Below are positions 39,529 to 50,608 of a stretch of 64,000 bases of DNA, in pieces; within the stretch, counting starts at the first letter, position 1; every line of letters starts with the position of its first letter. The stretch is from Amanita rubescens (Eukaryota > Basidiomycota > Agaricomycetes > Agaricales > Amanitaceae), in contig WION01000039.1 of the NCBI GenBank assembly GCA_015039365.1, positions 124,001 through 188,000 on the forward strand. Reading direction: 5' to 3'. Under the pieces are notes generated by a model, which saw only the letters and a list, made by a program, of their open reading frames with translations, had not been told where the DNA came from and searched no databases. Position numbers and translations under genes: made by a program.

Positions 39529-41981
39529 GAGGTCTTTACCCTCCCCCACTCATTCCTTATGGATTCCTTGCATTCCGTGCGGAAGTTCCATGGAATCCAC
39601 GTGGATTCCTTGCAATTTCAAGATGGTCCAAATGGCCCAGAACACACTAAAAAAAGTGCATGGAATCCGTGTGGAATCCATGTGGAATCCATGCATATTC
39701 CACGGAATCTCAGGAATTTGCCTGGAACAGGAGTGACAAGGAATCCACATGGACTCCATGGACTCCGTGGATTCCAGGTACATTTCTGCCTGGTTTGCAT
39801 AATGCTGACATACAAGGACTTTCAGCACAAGGAGTCCTCAGGAGTCCACATGGACTCCTGATTCCCATGGTCATGTGACAGGCCACTTGGTCTGTGCGCC
39901 AGCCCACAGGTATATAAGGAGAGGGCATGTACCACATATCCCCCAGCTTCCCCCCCCTTCCTCGAGGACAGGGGGGGAGGGGAGTGATAAGATTGGATAG
40001 ATAGATAGTGATTAGATATATGTATGATCCATAGGTAAGCTTAGGTAAGCTTAAATAGCAGTATGATGATGTAGATAAGATAAGATCACAGATAAGATAA
40101 TATGATTTCCTTTTATAGAATTTGTGACAACATGAGGTGTGTGACATGTAAATGTGACTGTGACAAAAAAGATGCACCTAGATTGTGTGATTCAGAATAT
40201 ACAAGAATGACAGTGCCAAACAAAGTCAAACATGAGATATTTGCAAAACACTTTTTCAGATGTGACAGAAAATTGAAAAAATCCAAAAAATTGTCAAAAA
40301 TCCAAAAACATTATGTGATCACATCTCTTCAAGAATTGCAGTGCAAAACACAACCAAACACAAGATATTTTCAAAATACTGTTTTGGTGGGAATGGTGGC
40401 TGTTACAGTAATGGACTCCCACATTACACAATCATGCTTAGCAGACAAGCCTCCTCATTCATCCGAATGCTGCCTATCCTTGCTTACTCTACCTTGATTA
40501 CTTTGCTGACACATGCATTGTTACATTCTGAGGCCGAGTGAAACAAAGGCCTCGGTTTTATTCCGAAACTTGAGACGCGATTATTTCCTTTTTGGTAAGC
40601 GCCGGTAATTCCCGAACAATCATGTGCACACTCACTTGATAATTGGCCTCGGACCTGCCGTGTGCAGCAGTGGCCCAGATTTCCAAGTATGTACCTGTGG
40701 TCAGCAATCTGATATGTATAATGTAGTGGGGTGTACACAACTTTACTGTATTTATTTCTGCAGCACAATCAGGACCTAGCCTACTCCTTTGCAACTTTGT
40801 AGTTGTTTCCCTCATTTGACTGGTGTGTTTGCAAAATGCTGTACCTACTAAGCTTCCACACTAGAACCATCTGGCAAATCAATGGTTTAGTAAACAAGTG
40901 ATACAATGAGACAGACTAGGGCTATGTAAAACTAGTATGGATACATATATTGAAAGAACTCAAGTTTGCAATAGTGCCCCTTAGACAGTCAGACAATCAG
41001 ACAACTTATGCAACAGTGTCTCTCAGATAGTCAGATAGTCAGACAATTAGTGTATCAGCATCCATCAGTGTCTCTTAGATGGTCAGGCAGTCAGACACAG
41101 TCAGACAATCAGTGTGTCAGACAGAATCAGATGCAATCAGACTTTTGCTGTGTTAGCTGATGGTCATCCAGTAGGTCACTTCTGTACTACTGATAATTGA
41201 GATCCTTAAAGTCTGCTTAGATGCCCAGCCTTTTCAGCTAACAGATGTGGTTGCTGGAGGTATGCATAAGCTGGTAGGTTTGAGAGGGAGGTGGCAGGTG
41301 GTTGCAAGTGGTTCCTTGTGATGGTAATGAGGTAGACCATATTGATAACTTGAATTGCTGGCATGTCAGCGGCCACCATTGATCACTAGCTGTCAATATT
41401 CTGCTAACCACTGCTCACTGATGTATCCATCTCCAAATTTCAAAGACCCCCACACAGTGATTACAGAACCCTCATGACAACCTTCTCACATCTATTCATG
41501 ACCTCTGACGCTCTGAAATGTTATGTCAGGTCATCAGCAACCACTGCCACACTCCAACTGCTAGTCATAGATGGCAAAATGTCATATAGCAATAGTCTGT
41601 GGCTTTTGTATGGTTAGCTGATACTGATCCAAGTGTCCTAAGATAATAAATTTTATATAGGTTTGATCTTATGAATTTTCTATATTTTTTGGAATTTTTT
41701 CCATATTTTTTAATGCATATATTGCTACATGGAATCCACGGAGTCCACATGGATTCCAGACAGTCTACCAGGAATTCAGGTGTAAATCATGTTTTTGCCT
41801 GTTGCCAGGAATGTGCCTGGACTGAGCATGGAATCCACATGGACTCCATGGAATCCTGGTAGAATTTCCACAGAAATTTCCTTTTTGCAAGGAATCCATG
41901 TGGAATCCATGTGGATTCCGTGTGGATTCCATGGAGTCAGCCAGGATCCTGCCAGGAAGCGTGGGGGAGGGTAAAGTACTG
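39529..41981. mobile_element. hAT-like non-autonomous element, copy 1 (2453 bp)
   Basis: Inserted in the right arm of the foldback element with an 8-bp duplication GGAGATAT (39521-39528, 41982-41989). Ends are GAGGTCTTTACCCTCCCCCA and the reverse complement of CAGTACTTTACCCTCCCCCA, so the TIR is CTTTACCCTCCCCCAC plus a few bases. Near both ends (39550-39860, 41720-41940) lie many GGAATCCA/TGGATTCC/GGAGTCCA units in both orientations. No transposase ORF; the longest ORF (40102-40497) looks unselected. The central part includes a TCAGACAG stretch (about 40977-41140) and the hairpin motif at 40525-40617. Same length as the copy at 51242. Confidence 0.85.
40525..40617. repeat. Conserved hairpin motif inside hAT-like copy 1
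   Basis: ATTCTGAGGCCGA, a GAGGCC/GGCCTC hairpin, CGCGATT, then CGCCGGTAATTCCCG. Block order is as at 7921-8030. Confidence 0.5.
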
Positions 41982-42692
41982 GGAGATATTGCAATTTCTT
42001 TCTGCTCATCATCACCAACAGTGAGCAGATATGTCCCAAAATGGCAAGTCCGAAGTGCGCTATTTCCATTTTTGGAAATGCGCCACTGGATCCTAAAGCA
42101 CACATTACATTATCTATTTCCTTTTTTAGAAATTTGACCCTGAAAATAATTAGTGAATATCTCAATGAAATCAGCACCAAACACTGTCATACAACCACAT
42201 TTAGAAAGCCACTGACCAAGGCTACACATTTCATTGACCCTGAGATTACGTAATCACTTTCCATTTTAGGAAATATTTTCCCACGATCACATTGCTTCCC
42301 ATTTCACCTTATTTGACATCTGGCAACTATTTCCAAATAAGGAATTTGTGCCATAACATGTACAAATATGTACAAACACCCTCACAACCTTCCAAAAATG
42401 GCATCCTAACTTGCTTTCCTTATTTGGAATCTACCCATCTTACCAAATATGGCAATTATCCCCTTGTTCCTTTATTTTGATCCAATTCCCATCTCATAAC
42501 ATGTACAAACATCCCCCACCTTCCAAAAATGGTAACTTTAGTTGTGGGAAAAGGGACTTCATCAAAATTTCCCTATATAATTATTGGGATTTATTGAAAG
42601 TGAGCCGCAAGCCCAACATCCTTGCTAATTACCAAGGGACACAGGGCCTGTGTCCACTGCTAATTAACAGTTCTTTGCCGGCTTAACAGGTG

Positions 42693-44183
42693 GGAGAAAG
42701 GCATTCGTAGTAATGTATGATATTATGTTGATACTTTATTATGATTATGTATTACTACTAACATGCATTTCTGCATAAACACTACTCGATGACTAGGCAA
42801 AGGCAGTGGGTGTACCAGCACCAATATACCACCATCATGAGCGGCCAACGGCGCTAGGGATCACCACGGGTAACCCGTGGGTAGCCACACTCCTGCCCTT
42901 ACCCGTACTCGCCTTTACCCATACCCGTGGACACTTTATCACCCCGAGGGCGGTGAATGTGGTACTATTGGCAATGGCCACCTCGACCCTTTCTGCAGCT
43001 GCAGGCTGATCTGCGTGGAAGCTTCATGCAGATCTTACGCCTTTCGAGCCATCGCTCCACCGAACGCTTCGCCATCTCGAACCACCCAAGTATGTCGCCG
43101 TCCAACGCATTCGTCCTCAGGTATCAGCGTCGCAAGTACCATCCCCACGCCCACATCATCTGCCTTGAGCTTCCTCAACCACGAGCAGATGGTGAGGAGT
43201 GGGCGGTGGATTGAGGTGGTGGGTTGAGGTGGTGGGTTGAGTATCCATGGATGAGGAGCGAAGGCAGAGATGGTGGGAGAGGTGAGCGGCTGTGTTTGGG
43301 GAGGTGGTACACCGTTTCTTTTGTCTCGGGGCTGATATCCCAAGCAACAGAAGAAATATCTCCCTCGCGAAACTCACAGTCGTTCCACCACATCAAGGAG
43401 ATAGACATGAGGAGGAGTGCGCCGAGGGTGGCGATGGTGGGATTGTTCGTGCTGAGTTCGGCGAACATGGTAGCGAGGAGGTGCTGTCGACCACGCAGCT
43501 GGATAGGGCGAAACCGGTGAGGTAGGCCATGGCGCGGCAGGTGATGTTGTAGACTAGGGTGAGTTGGTCACAAGGGTTGCTGGGAAGTAGACGGGTACCA
43601 GCTCTTGGGACAACTTGGTTAGATGGGTGAAAACGAGGGGAAAGATGGGCTCACGTTCACTGCCTGCGTGGTGGAAGATGGTAGGGAATGCTGAGTGGAG
43701 GGTATTCGTCGGGTCTTCAACGTTTATGGGTAGGGAATGCTGAGTGGCGGGTATTCGTCGGGTCATGGGTCAACCGGTCACAGAGACAGTGACCCGTACC
43801 CGTACCCGCGGTGATCCCTATCTGCATACCATAGCGCGATGCTGAGCGTCATAGGCAGCAAGCATCGGGTAGCGGCGGAGCCCGGGGAGCTTCGCATTGG
43901 TAGAAGTAGTAGGTGGGGCAGCCAGAATTCGTCTGGGATATAAAATGAGATTACAGCTGAAACCAGCGAGAGAGAGCACACTTACCAGTGTGTGCTAAGC
44001 GGGCGGCTAACACCAGAGCGGGAGTGGGGAGCATGAGTCGTGACTACCACCACAGTAGGACCCTGCTTTGATATGTAATCAGCAGCAACCAATGGTGCAT
44101 GAAGCTTAACACATACCAAATTTCGGCGACCGAGCCAGCACAGCCAACCACCAAGTCGTAGAACTCCTACCCATGCAAACACA
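42693..44183 (-). other. Gene fragments and a TIR-like pair; no intact gene
   Basis: On the minus strand there are membrane-protein-like pieces in several frames: ITLALIAGRNPV-like sequence near 44230, a possible GTAAGTGTG intron at about 43984, DEFWLPHLLLLPM near 43940, CRAMAYLTGFAL near 43530, and GALLLMSISLMWWNDCEFRE near 43400. TAGGGATCACC near 42855 and its reverse complement ending near 43823 form an inverted pair rich in GGGTAC/GTACCC, but the flanks show no matching duplication. A short direct repeat (TAGGGAATGCTGAGTGG) lies at about 43682 and 43733. I could not assemble a gene. Confidence 0.4.
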
Positions 44184-45440
44184 GTGAGCAACGGCACTGG
44201 GTTTCGCCCAGCAATTAGAGCTAAGGTGAAGGCGCCGCGCAACACCTACGCTTGCACAGTGGTCGTTCTGCATGGGGAGAGCGGAGCACAGAAAAAAATT
44301 CGACGCGCAAGAGGCAAAGTACAAATAAGTGCAAATAACCCACCTCACTGCCACGTCATCGAATCATCCGACATGCTGAAAGAATATGGCGTATTTTTTC
44401 GCAAGATCTTGCAGATAATAAATGCTGATGATGATTTCTGCTCGCTTCTTAGCGTCGCCGTATCAAAAGAAGAAACCAGCGCATGCGTAAACCATCTGAT
44501 TACCCTTTTTGGTGCAGTCGGCGCTCCGGCAACTGTGTACGACGATAATAATGACATATTTGGCACATTCCTATCCTACTGCAATCTTACATCATCCACA
44601 CCACACATAGGGGAAAATTTACGACAGGCCATTAAATCTCGAAAACGAATATGTTCATTCCGCCGAAATTACCACCGCAAAATTATACGAGATGCAGGTC
44701 TAAATTGGAAATCTTCAAAACAAAAGATCTCCAGAGACCAACGATTCGAAAATGCTCGCAAAATATATGCCCCATACCTTCAAATCCCTTATCCCCCACG
44801 GGGAGAATGGATCGCCGAGCACCCCGATGTCATGCATTTATGGAAGAAATATCTCACGAAGAGAAAACTTCCTGACAAACGAGGATCCCATGCACCGCTA
44901 CACATGATCGACATGAATTCTCTTTTTGCATTGATAGGACCCGACGAAGATGCGATCGTATATGACAAAGACACCGGTGAGGTTGTCCTTGTCGTTTATC
45001 GCAACATATGTGCAGCCGATGAACTTGTAGATAAGGCAGATTCTGTAGTGGTTCAGGCGGTGGATATGTTGAAAAATTGTCGCGTCAGCACAGGTTTCGA
45101 TTATACATTACTATTTAAATCGCTGATTCTTTATCCAGCTCGAGGACACTGGGTCTATAGTTCAAATAGGATATTCGACCGGAGCTCGCTGCGCTCCTAC
45201 GTTCGATTGGGCTCGTAATATCATATCTAAACGCACAACAAAACAACTCGCCGAAAATCTCGACGTCGCGACCAGTGCTGTTTTTGCTATGTTTTGGAAC
45301 TTATGTCGAGCATGGTTACCATGTTTCATAATCCAAGACATTGCAAACTTTACCAGTCCAAATCAAATGGCCTTAATGGACGGCCATCACAGAAAACATC
45401 AGCAAACAGGGCAAAAGTCTGATCATGTCTAATTTCATCT
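44184..45440 (+). pseudogene. Mushroom multicopy-family protein, frameshifted
   Basis: A 344-codon frame (about 44184-45218) reads well from MLKEYGVFFRKILQ through EHPDVMHLWKKYLTKRKLPD, DMNSLFALIGPDEDAIVYDK and VVYRNICAADELVDKAD. Near 45130 a small indel moves the expected continuation to another frame, which reads GSIVQIGYSTGARCAPTFDW, then AENLDVATSAVFAMFWN, to about 45430. The first 60 codons may not be coding. I believe similar proteins occur repeatedly in Agaricomycete genomes. No enzymatic motif was recognised. It is likely inactive. Confidence 0.5.
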
Positions 45441-45639
45441 GATGCTTAATCAGATGTGATTATTCTATCAATCCACAGGCCTAATAGACCAGCAGTAGTA
45501 TTCATGTTAGAAGAGTGTCCTATAATCATTAACCCAGATAAACATAGACTCAGGTGACATATGATAGTTAAATAGGTTGCCAGTGCAAATGGCAGAAAAT
45601 TTGACTGATAGTAATATAGATAACCCAACACATCCAGTC

Positions 45640-47060
45640 AACAAATGTTTCTGAAATATAGATAATCAGGTTGATATATCTCCCACTCAATAGTGTGACA
45701 GATCATATATGATCAGGAAACCAGAGACAAAGTCAGCAGTATGTCATTAGACAATTAAACTATTTGGACAACATGATAATAGATGGTCAGATAAAGGAAA
45801 CACCTGACAGCCAGGCTACTTGAACAACAGACAATTAGATCATCAGCAGTGGATTAGCAAAAATAGCTGACTGTTAATAAATCTAACTATCAGGTGGTAA
45901 GATAATTCCAGTCATTTGGGATGCTGGATATCAGATATATAGAGTCAACTATCAGAATACAGTCAGATCATTAGAAATTCAGAGCATCAGATAGGCAGGT
46001 CATCAAGCAGTCAGTCTGGATTGGGCATTTAGACCATCAGATAGGTAGCTGGACAATCTATTAGAATGGTCAGACAGAAAGCTAGAGAGTGCCTCAGACA
46101 AGGAGACAGGCAGAGAGTCAGACAGATAACCAGACAAAGCATCAGACAGTTGGACAGTTAAAAGCCAGACAATATAGCTAGACAGAGTGTCAGATAGTCA
46201 GACAGTCAGACAAGGTAGAAAAATGGAGTATCAGATGGTCAGACAAGGCAGCTGGACAGAGTTTCAGCAAGTCAGACAGCTAGACAGTTGGATAGTTAAA
46301 CAACCAACTAGACAGAGTATCAGACAGTCAGACAGCCAGAGAGTCAGATAGATAGGTGGACAGATCATCCCTGCATCAGAAAGTCAGACAGCTAGAAATC
46401 AGACAAGGTAACTAGACATAGTATTAGACAATAGGACAGCTAGACAATCAGACAAGGTAGCTAGACAGTGCATCAGACAGTCAGATGGATAGATAGACTG
46501 AACATCCCTGCATCAAGCAGTCCAGATAGCTAGAAGTCAGACAGGGTAGCTAGACAGTGCATCAGACAGTCAGATGGATAGATAGACTGAACATCCCTGC
46601 ATCAAGCAGTCCAGACAGCTAGAAGTCAGACAGGGTAGCTAGACAGTGCATCAGACAGTCAGATGGATAGATAGACTGAACATCCCTGCATCAAGCAGTC
46701 AGACAGCTAGAAGTCAGACAAGGCAGCTAGACATAGTATTAGACTGTCAGACAACCAGAGAGTCAGATAGATTGGTTGACAGAGCATCCCTGCATCATGC
46801 AGTCAGACAGTTAGATAACCAACTAGACAAAGTATCAGGCAGTCAGACAGTCAGATAGATAGGTAGACAGATCATTCCTGCAACAGAAAGTCAGAAAGCT
46901 AGAAGTCAGACAAGGTAGCTAGACATGGCATCAGACTGTCAAACAACTAGATAGAAAGACCATCAAACTCTTAGACCACAAGGCATAAAGTCAGACAGTT
47001 TATCTGACAATAAGGCACCCAAAACTTCAGACATTTCAACCAGGCATTTAAAATAGTTAA
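45640..47060. repeat. TCAGACAG-type degenerate simple-sequence array
   Basis: Roughly 1.4 kb made of drifting CAGACAGTCAGA / AGCTAGACA / CAGATAG units, densest from 45950 to 46990. Inside, a larger unit of about 87 bp (starting TAGCTAGACAGTGCATCAGA, containing AACATCCCTGCATC) is repeated in tandem about three times at 46457-46717. There are no coding features. Short related stretches also occur inside the hAT-like element. Confidence 0.85.
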
Positions 47061-47580
47061 AACATTTATTAATCAACTACATAAGCAAGCTGACAAGGAA
47101 AGAGTAGTACACAAGGACAATAGATGACAAAGAGATTACAACAACAGACAACAACGAAGATGGAGGACAACGACGAAGGACAATGACGATGAACGACGAC
47201 AACAACAGACGACAACAACGACGAGGGACAACGAAGGACGACGACGACAATGAAGGATGACGACGGACGACGACAATGAAGGATGACGACGGACGACAAC
47301 AACGACGACGGACGACAACGACAACGACAGACGACAACGACAACGACGGACGACAATGACAACGATGGACAACAACGACAACGACAACGACAACGACGAG
47401 ACGACGAAGAAAGGTAAACGAAGTGAGAGGGACGGGGGATGAATAAAGTAACGCACTTGACAGGTCCTTTTATACTTGTTGAGATGGGAAAGTTACGAAA
47501 GTCCAATTGCCGCAGACCCTTAGCGTGTGACCAAGTTAAATATGATAGCCCAACTCCGAACTCGAACCACCTCATTTGCC
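47061..47580. repeat. GAC/ACA trinucleotide tract
   Basis: 47140-47410 is an imperfect CGACGACAA-type tract. The Val/Ser/Arg-rich minus-strand ORF across it (47069-47575) is a by-product of the repeat. Confidence 0.8.
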
Positions 47581-48480
47581 CGCAATGAGTACGGCGTTAG
47601 CATCGGCACTTTCCACTGGCCGTAATAGGGTCCTCAACATGATGGAAAGAGGACGCAGTGAGTGAACGCCGAGGACGGAATTGCTACCATGGCAATTCAA
47701 TTACGACCCTGCTTGCCCTGAGCTATATTTAGTAGCCATGATGATCCGGCTCTCGACTCGTCGGCGTGCCTCATTCGTTTGCAATGTGCTACTAGCCTTG
47801 CGCGCTTTCCAACTATAACAGGCCATATAGTATCCTCAACATGACGGAAGGAGGAGGAAGGCTGAGATCTAAGAAGACGGGGCATTATGGAACCACTCAC
47901 GAAGACAATTCAATTCCGACCCTTCCCTTGCCCTGAGCTAAATCGATAGCTCCGAACAGCTCCGAGCTGTCACTACTAGCCTGAAGGGTAGCATGCGATC
48001 GCGGCGTGCGTTTTGACGGGTCTATACACGCCGTCCCGGACATTTTATTATGAGGTTGAAGAGCGAGAATTTCTATGGCACTACGACTAGTAGATCAATT
48101 ATCTAGGAAGGGTGCCTACTAGTAGAAATCAGATGATGATCTGATTGCGTCTCTGAGCTTTCGAAATCATGCAATCGAACGTGGGCTGGTGCCTCACTGC
48201 CTAGCCACCATGTGCTGTGAGAGCAGAAGAAAAGGCTTGATGTTACGCCTTGCGACAATCTCAATAACGTGCCGCTGGGCGCTCGACGACTTGAGATGCT
48301 GACTCGATGCATCTTCGTTGACAAACGCTCTGTTATGCAGTCGGGCATGGTTGGAGGGATCTATGGTTTTAGAAATCTAGGAAGTTTTGAGAGAGATTGA
48401 AGAGGCGAGACGGATCCACGAAAGAATGAGAGCAAAAGCCCGGGAAGATGCTTGATTCTCCAAGAAGGGTCGAAGTGGTC
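47581..48480. other. Intergenic DNA with an imperfect direct repeat
   Basis: Two related segments start at about 47625 and 47823; both have TCCTCAACATGA(T/C)GGAA..., ...GACAATTCAATT or CAATTCAATTACGACCCT, and CCCTGAGCTA. No gene could be supported. Confidence 0.4.
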
Positions 48481-48849
48481 GTGTGAAGCCTTTGGATTTC
48501 TTGTGGAATCTGCTGAGGAGGTTTGAATGGCCGGATTCGATGATAACTGGGCTGAATGTTAAGGCATTGTGGACCTTGGAAAGAAGTTCGTGGGCCTATC
48601 TTGACAAAGTGACAGTCCACGACGCGCCGGAAGAGAATGCAGTTGTGGAAAGACTTAGGTTATGTAGAGAATTGACGACGTTTAGGCTCGTGTGTTCGCA
48701 ATTTCCTCTGAAAGTAATACGTCAGCAAGCGCATCAATTCCCGCCCCCCCTGTGCTTCGCGCTGCATGCCTTCGTTCTTCGCAAACCTCACTCGCCATTT
48801 CTCCCGCTCCACTGTTATTGCTACCTCCTCGCACCCACCAGTCCATCAC

Positions 48850-49455
48850 ATGTCGAGCAAATCGAAGAATCTGTTCTACGCCTACCAAAAGAAGACCGAA
48901 TGGGACTTACCGAGTTCAGAAGAGAAGGAAGCGGTGGAGAGGACTCGACAGGCGGTGAGAGATAATGCGAGCCAGATTCGAGGCGCGTTTCGAGAGGATC
49001 GGGATGTGGACTGGGTTATCATGTGAGTAAGAGTCTTGTGACCGTCGTCTGATACACCGACAAGAAGCAGGGGAGGAGCGGACGCGCACGACCAGCCGGG
49101 TGATCGGCACTGGACAGTGCGGGGGTTCCAGGATGGCCATCCGCACTACACTCTCCACGTTTTCCCAGGTACGAAGCTGGCGGAGGCGTATAATAACGGA
49201 GGCCGTGGATGGGCCGAGATGGTCGACGGACGGTCCAACTATGGTCTCGACATTGCCTACAGATGCCGCCGGCTGAACATGGTTGATACTAGAAGCGACG
49301 AGAAAACGTCGAAAGATCCAAACAAAGGTGGCAGAGGACTCCAACGATCGCCCGAGGGAGATACAGTGGTGCCGAAAGTAGAAATGAAACCAGAGCAGGC
49401 GGAGCAGAATGGGGAAGGGGGAAAGAGGAAAGAGGAGCCCGATGCGACGAGATAG
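48850..49455 (+). CDS. Small two-exon protein of unknown function
   Basis: Exon 1 (48850-49022) starts MSSKSKNLFYAYQKK and ends DVDWVI; exon 2 (49071-49455) continues MGGADAHDQPGD and FQDGHPHYTLHVFPG. The 48-nt intron has GTGAGT and GCAG ends, and joining keeps the frame, giving 185 residues. The N-terminal half is helical and charged; the C-terminal quarter is Lys/Glu/Gly-rich and probably disordered. No domain was recognised. Upstream (about 48658-48835) lies a promoter-like segment that recurs, diverged, at 49938-50117. This is one of the few apparently intact ordinary genes in the window. Confidence 0.65.
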
Positions 49456-50112
49456 AAGAAAAGGACCGGAGGATAGATGACCGGATCTGTGAATATCAAA
49501 TGTTATCATGTACCATATCCAAATTTAACATACCCTACCAAGTTCACCGTTGTTTATTAAACTTCATCTTGTGCTTTGCAAAGGAAAAGATCCCTCAATC
49601 AATTCGACGACGCGTATTAAATTGCAATCTAATTGGGACGCGTCGAGACGCCTGTAAAATAACATATACCTCCCTCCACGTAAAAAATAAGTTATCACAA
49701 CATAGCTATATATAACAGACGCGCGCATCATCTGTGAAAGCAATATTTAAGGCATTTAAAGCAAAGAACGCACACGAGGTTTTCGACGTCGCGAAGTTAA
49801 AAATAGATGCGCACGGGAATACCTCACCCGCCATCAAGGGCATCAAGATCATCGATCACGTGTCAATTCCGCCGAGCTGAGCCAAGGCACGTTTGCTCGT
49901 TCCGCTTTGTTCTGCCCAACGGTCTGAAGAGACTGACATGTTATGTAGAGAATTCACATGACTTGGGTTCGCGTGTGCGTACCTTCCTCGTAAAGTAATA
50001 TGTCGGCACGCGCATCAATTCGCGCGCCCTGTGCCTCGCGAAGTGTGCCTCCGTTTTTCGCAAAACCCACTCGCCCTGTCTCCCACTCAACTGCTTTAAC
50101 AGTATTTTCGCT
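49456..50112. other. Intergenic region with a diverged copy of the upstream promoter segment
   Basis: 49938-50117 resembles 48658-48835 (both GTTATGTAGAGAATT..., AAAGTAATA(C/T)GTC, GCGCATCAATTC, CTCGCC...TCTCCC). Element D is inserted at the end of this second copy. No coding sequence was seen. Confidence 0.55.
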
Positions 50113-50117
50113 GTCAC

Positions 50118-50568
50118 TGTTACGAACTCGTTAATCTCAACTTAAGTTGCAGCGGCAACTCTAGTCACGATTACAAGTCTTAAGTCAAACGTTAAGATTA
50201 TAAGTTCAATACTAAGTCAAGGCGTTGACTTAGGATCTGAGGACGATTGTGGTAGATGAGTTAAGAGTACGGTTATATTGCCAGACGACAATAAACAGCT
50301 AAGTCGAACTTAGGGTTCGACTCTAGAATACAAGCGGTACTTATACTAGCAAGTACAAAGAGACGTACTAATTAGTGAATAATGGTAAGTACGAAAGTAG
50401 GTATAAGGACGGCGTCATATGTGGAACAAGGATTGGTATAAAAAAGTAAACGAGTTAGTCCGTATGAATCGAGCATAAGGGGAGTGACGAGTAAGGTATG
50501 CATAAAGAAATAAACATGTCCGACGTATCATGTAAGCATAATGCGGGAGTCCGTACCGTGTTGTAACA
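50118..50568 (-). repeat. 3' LTR of element D (451 bp)
   Basis: Ends carry the inverted repeat TGTTAC/GTAACA. It contains several TTAAGT-based palindromes such as AACTTAAGTT and TAAGTCAA...TTGACTTA. The purine tract lies at 50569-50583. Confidence 0.93.
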
Positions 50569-50608
50569 CTAGCTCTCCCCTACGTTGTTGACCGCAACAA
50601 CAAAACGT

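Larger units (their letters stand above)
37866..42692. mobile_element. Foldback DNA element, nearly all palindrome, with nested insertion
   Basis: Ends CACCTGTTAAGCCGG and its reverse complement, with an exact 8-bp duplication GGAGAAAG (37858-37865, 42693-42700). The left arm, 37866 to about 38945, is matched in reverse by 42692-41982 and, past the nested element, by 39528 to about 39155. About 1.07 kb of each arm pairs, leaving a loop near 38946-39154. Without the nested 2453-bp element it would be about 2.37 kb. Encoded shadows of the two arms are the same over about 70 residues, so the arms are nearly identical. No transposase gene. Confidence 0.85.

Noticed and set aside
39900..39990. TATA box followed by a C/G-rich hairpin in the hAT-like element as an embedded LTR
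   Set aside because: TATATAAGG and a polypurine-like AGGGGGGGAGGGG run are present, but no second LTR copy, TG...CA borders or retroelement coding sequence were found.
40102..40497. 131-codon ORF with several Cys in the hAT-like element (also at 51815)
   Set aside because: No recognisable domain, and a low-complexity composition made of the surrounding repeats. Its presence in both copies only reflects their identity.
45640..47060. Regularly spaced short repeats resembling a CRISPR array
   Set aside because: Units drift continuously, spacing is irregular, there are no unique spacers and the context is eukaryotic. It is a degenerate simple-sequence array.
47069..47575. Val/Ser/Arg-rich ORF of 168 codons
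   Set aside because: Its sequence follows directly from the GAC/ACA tract, and overlapping frames are equally open.
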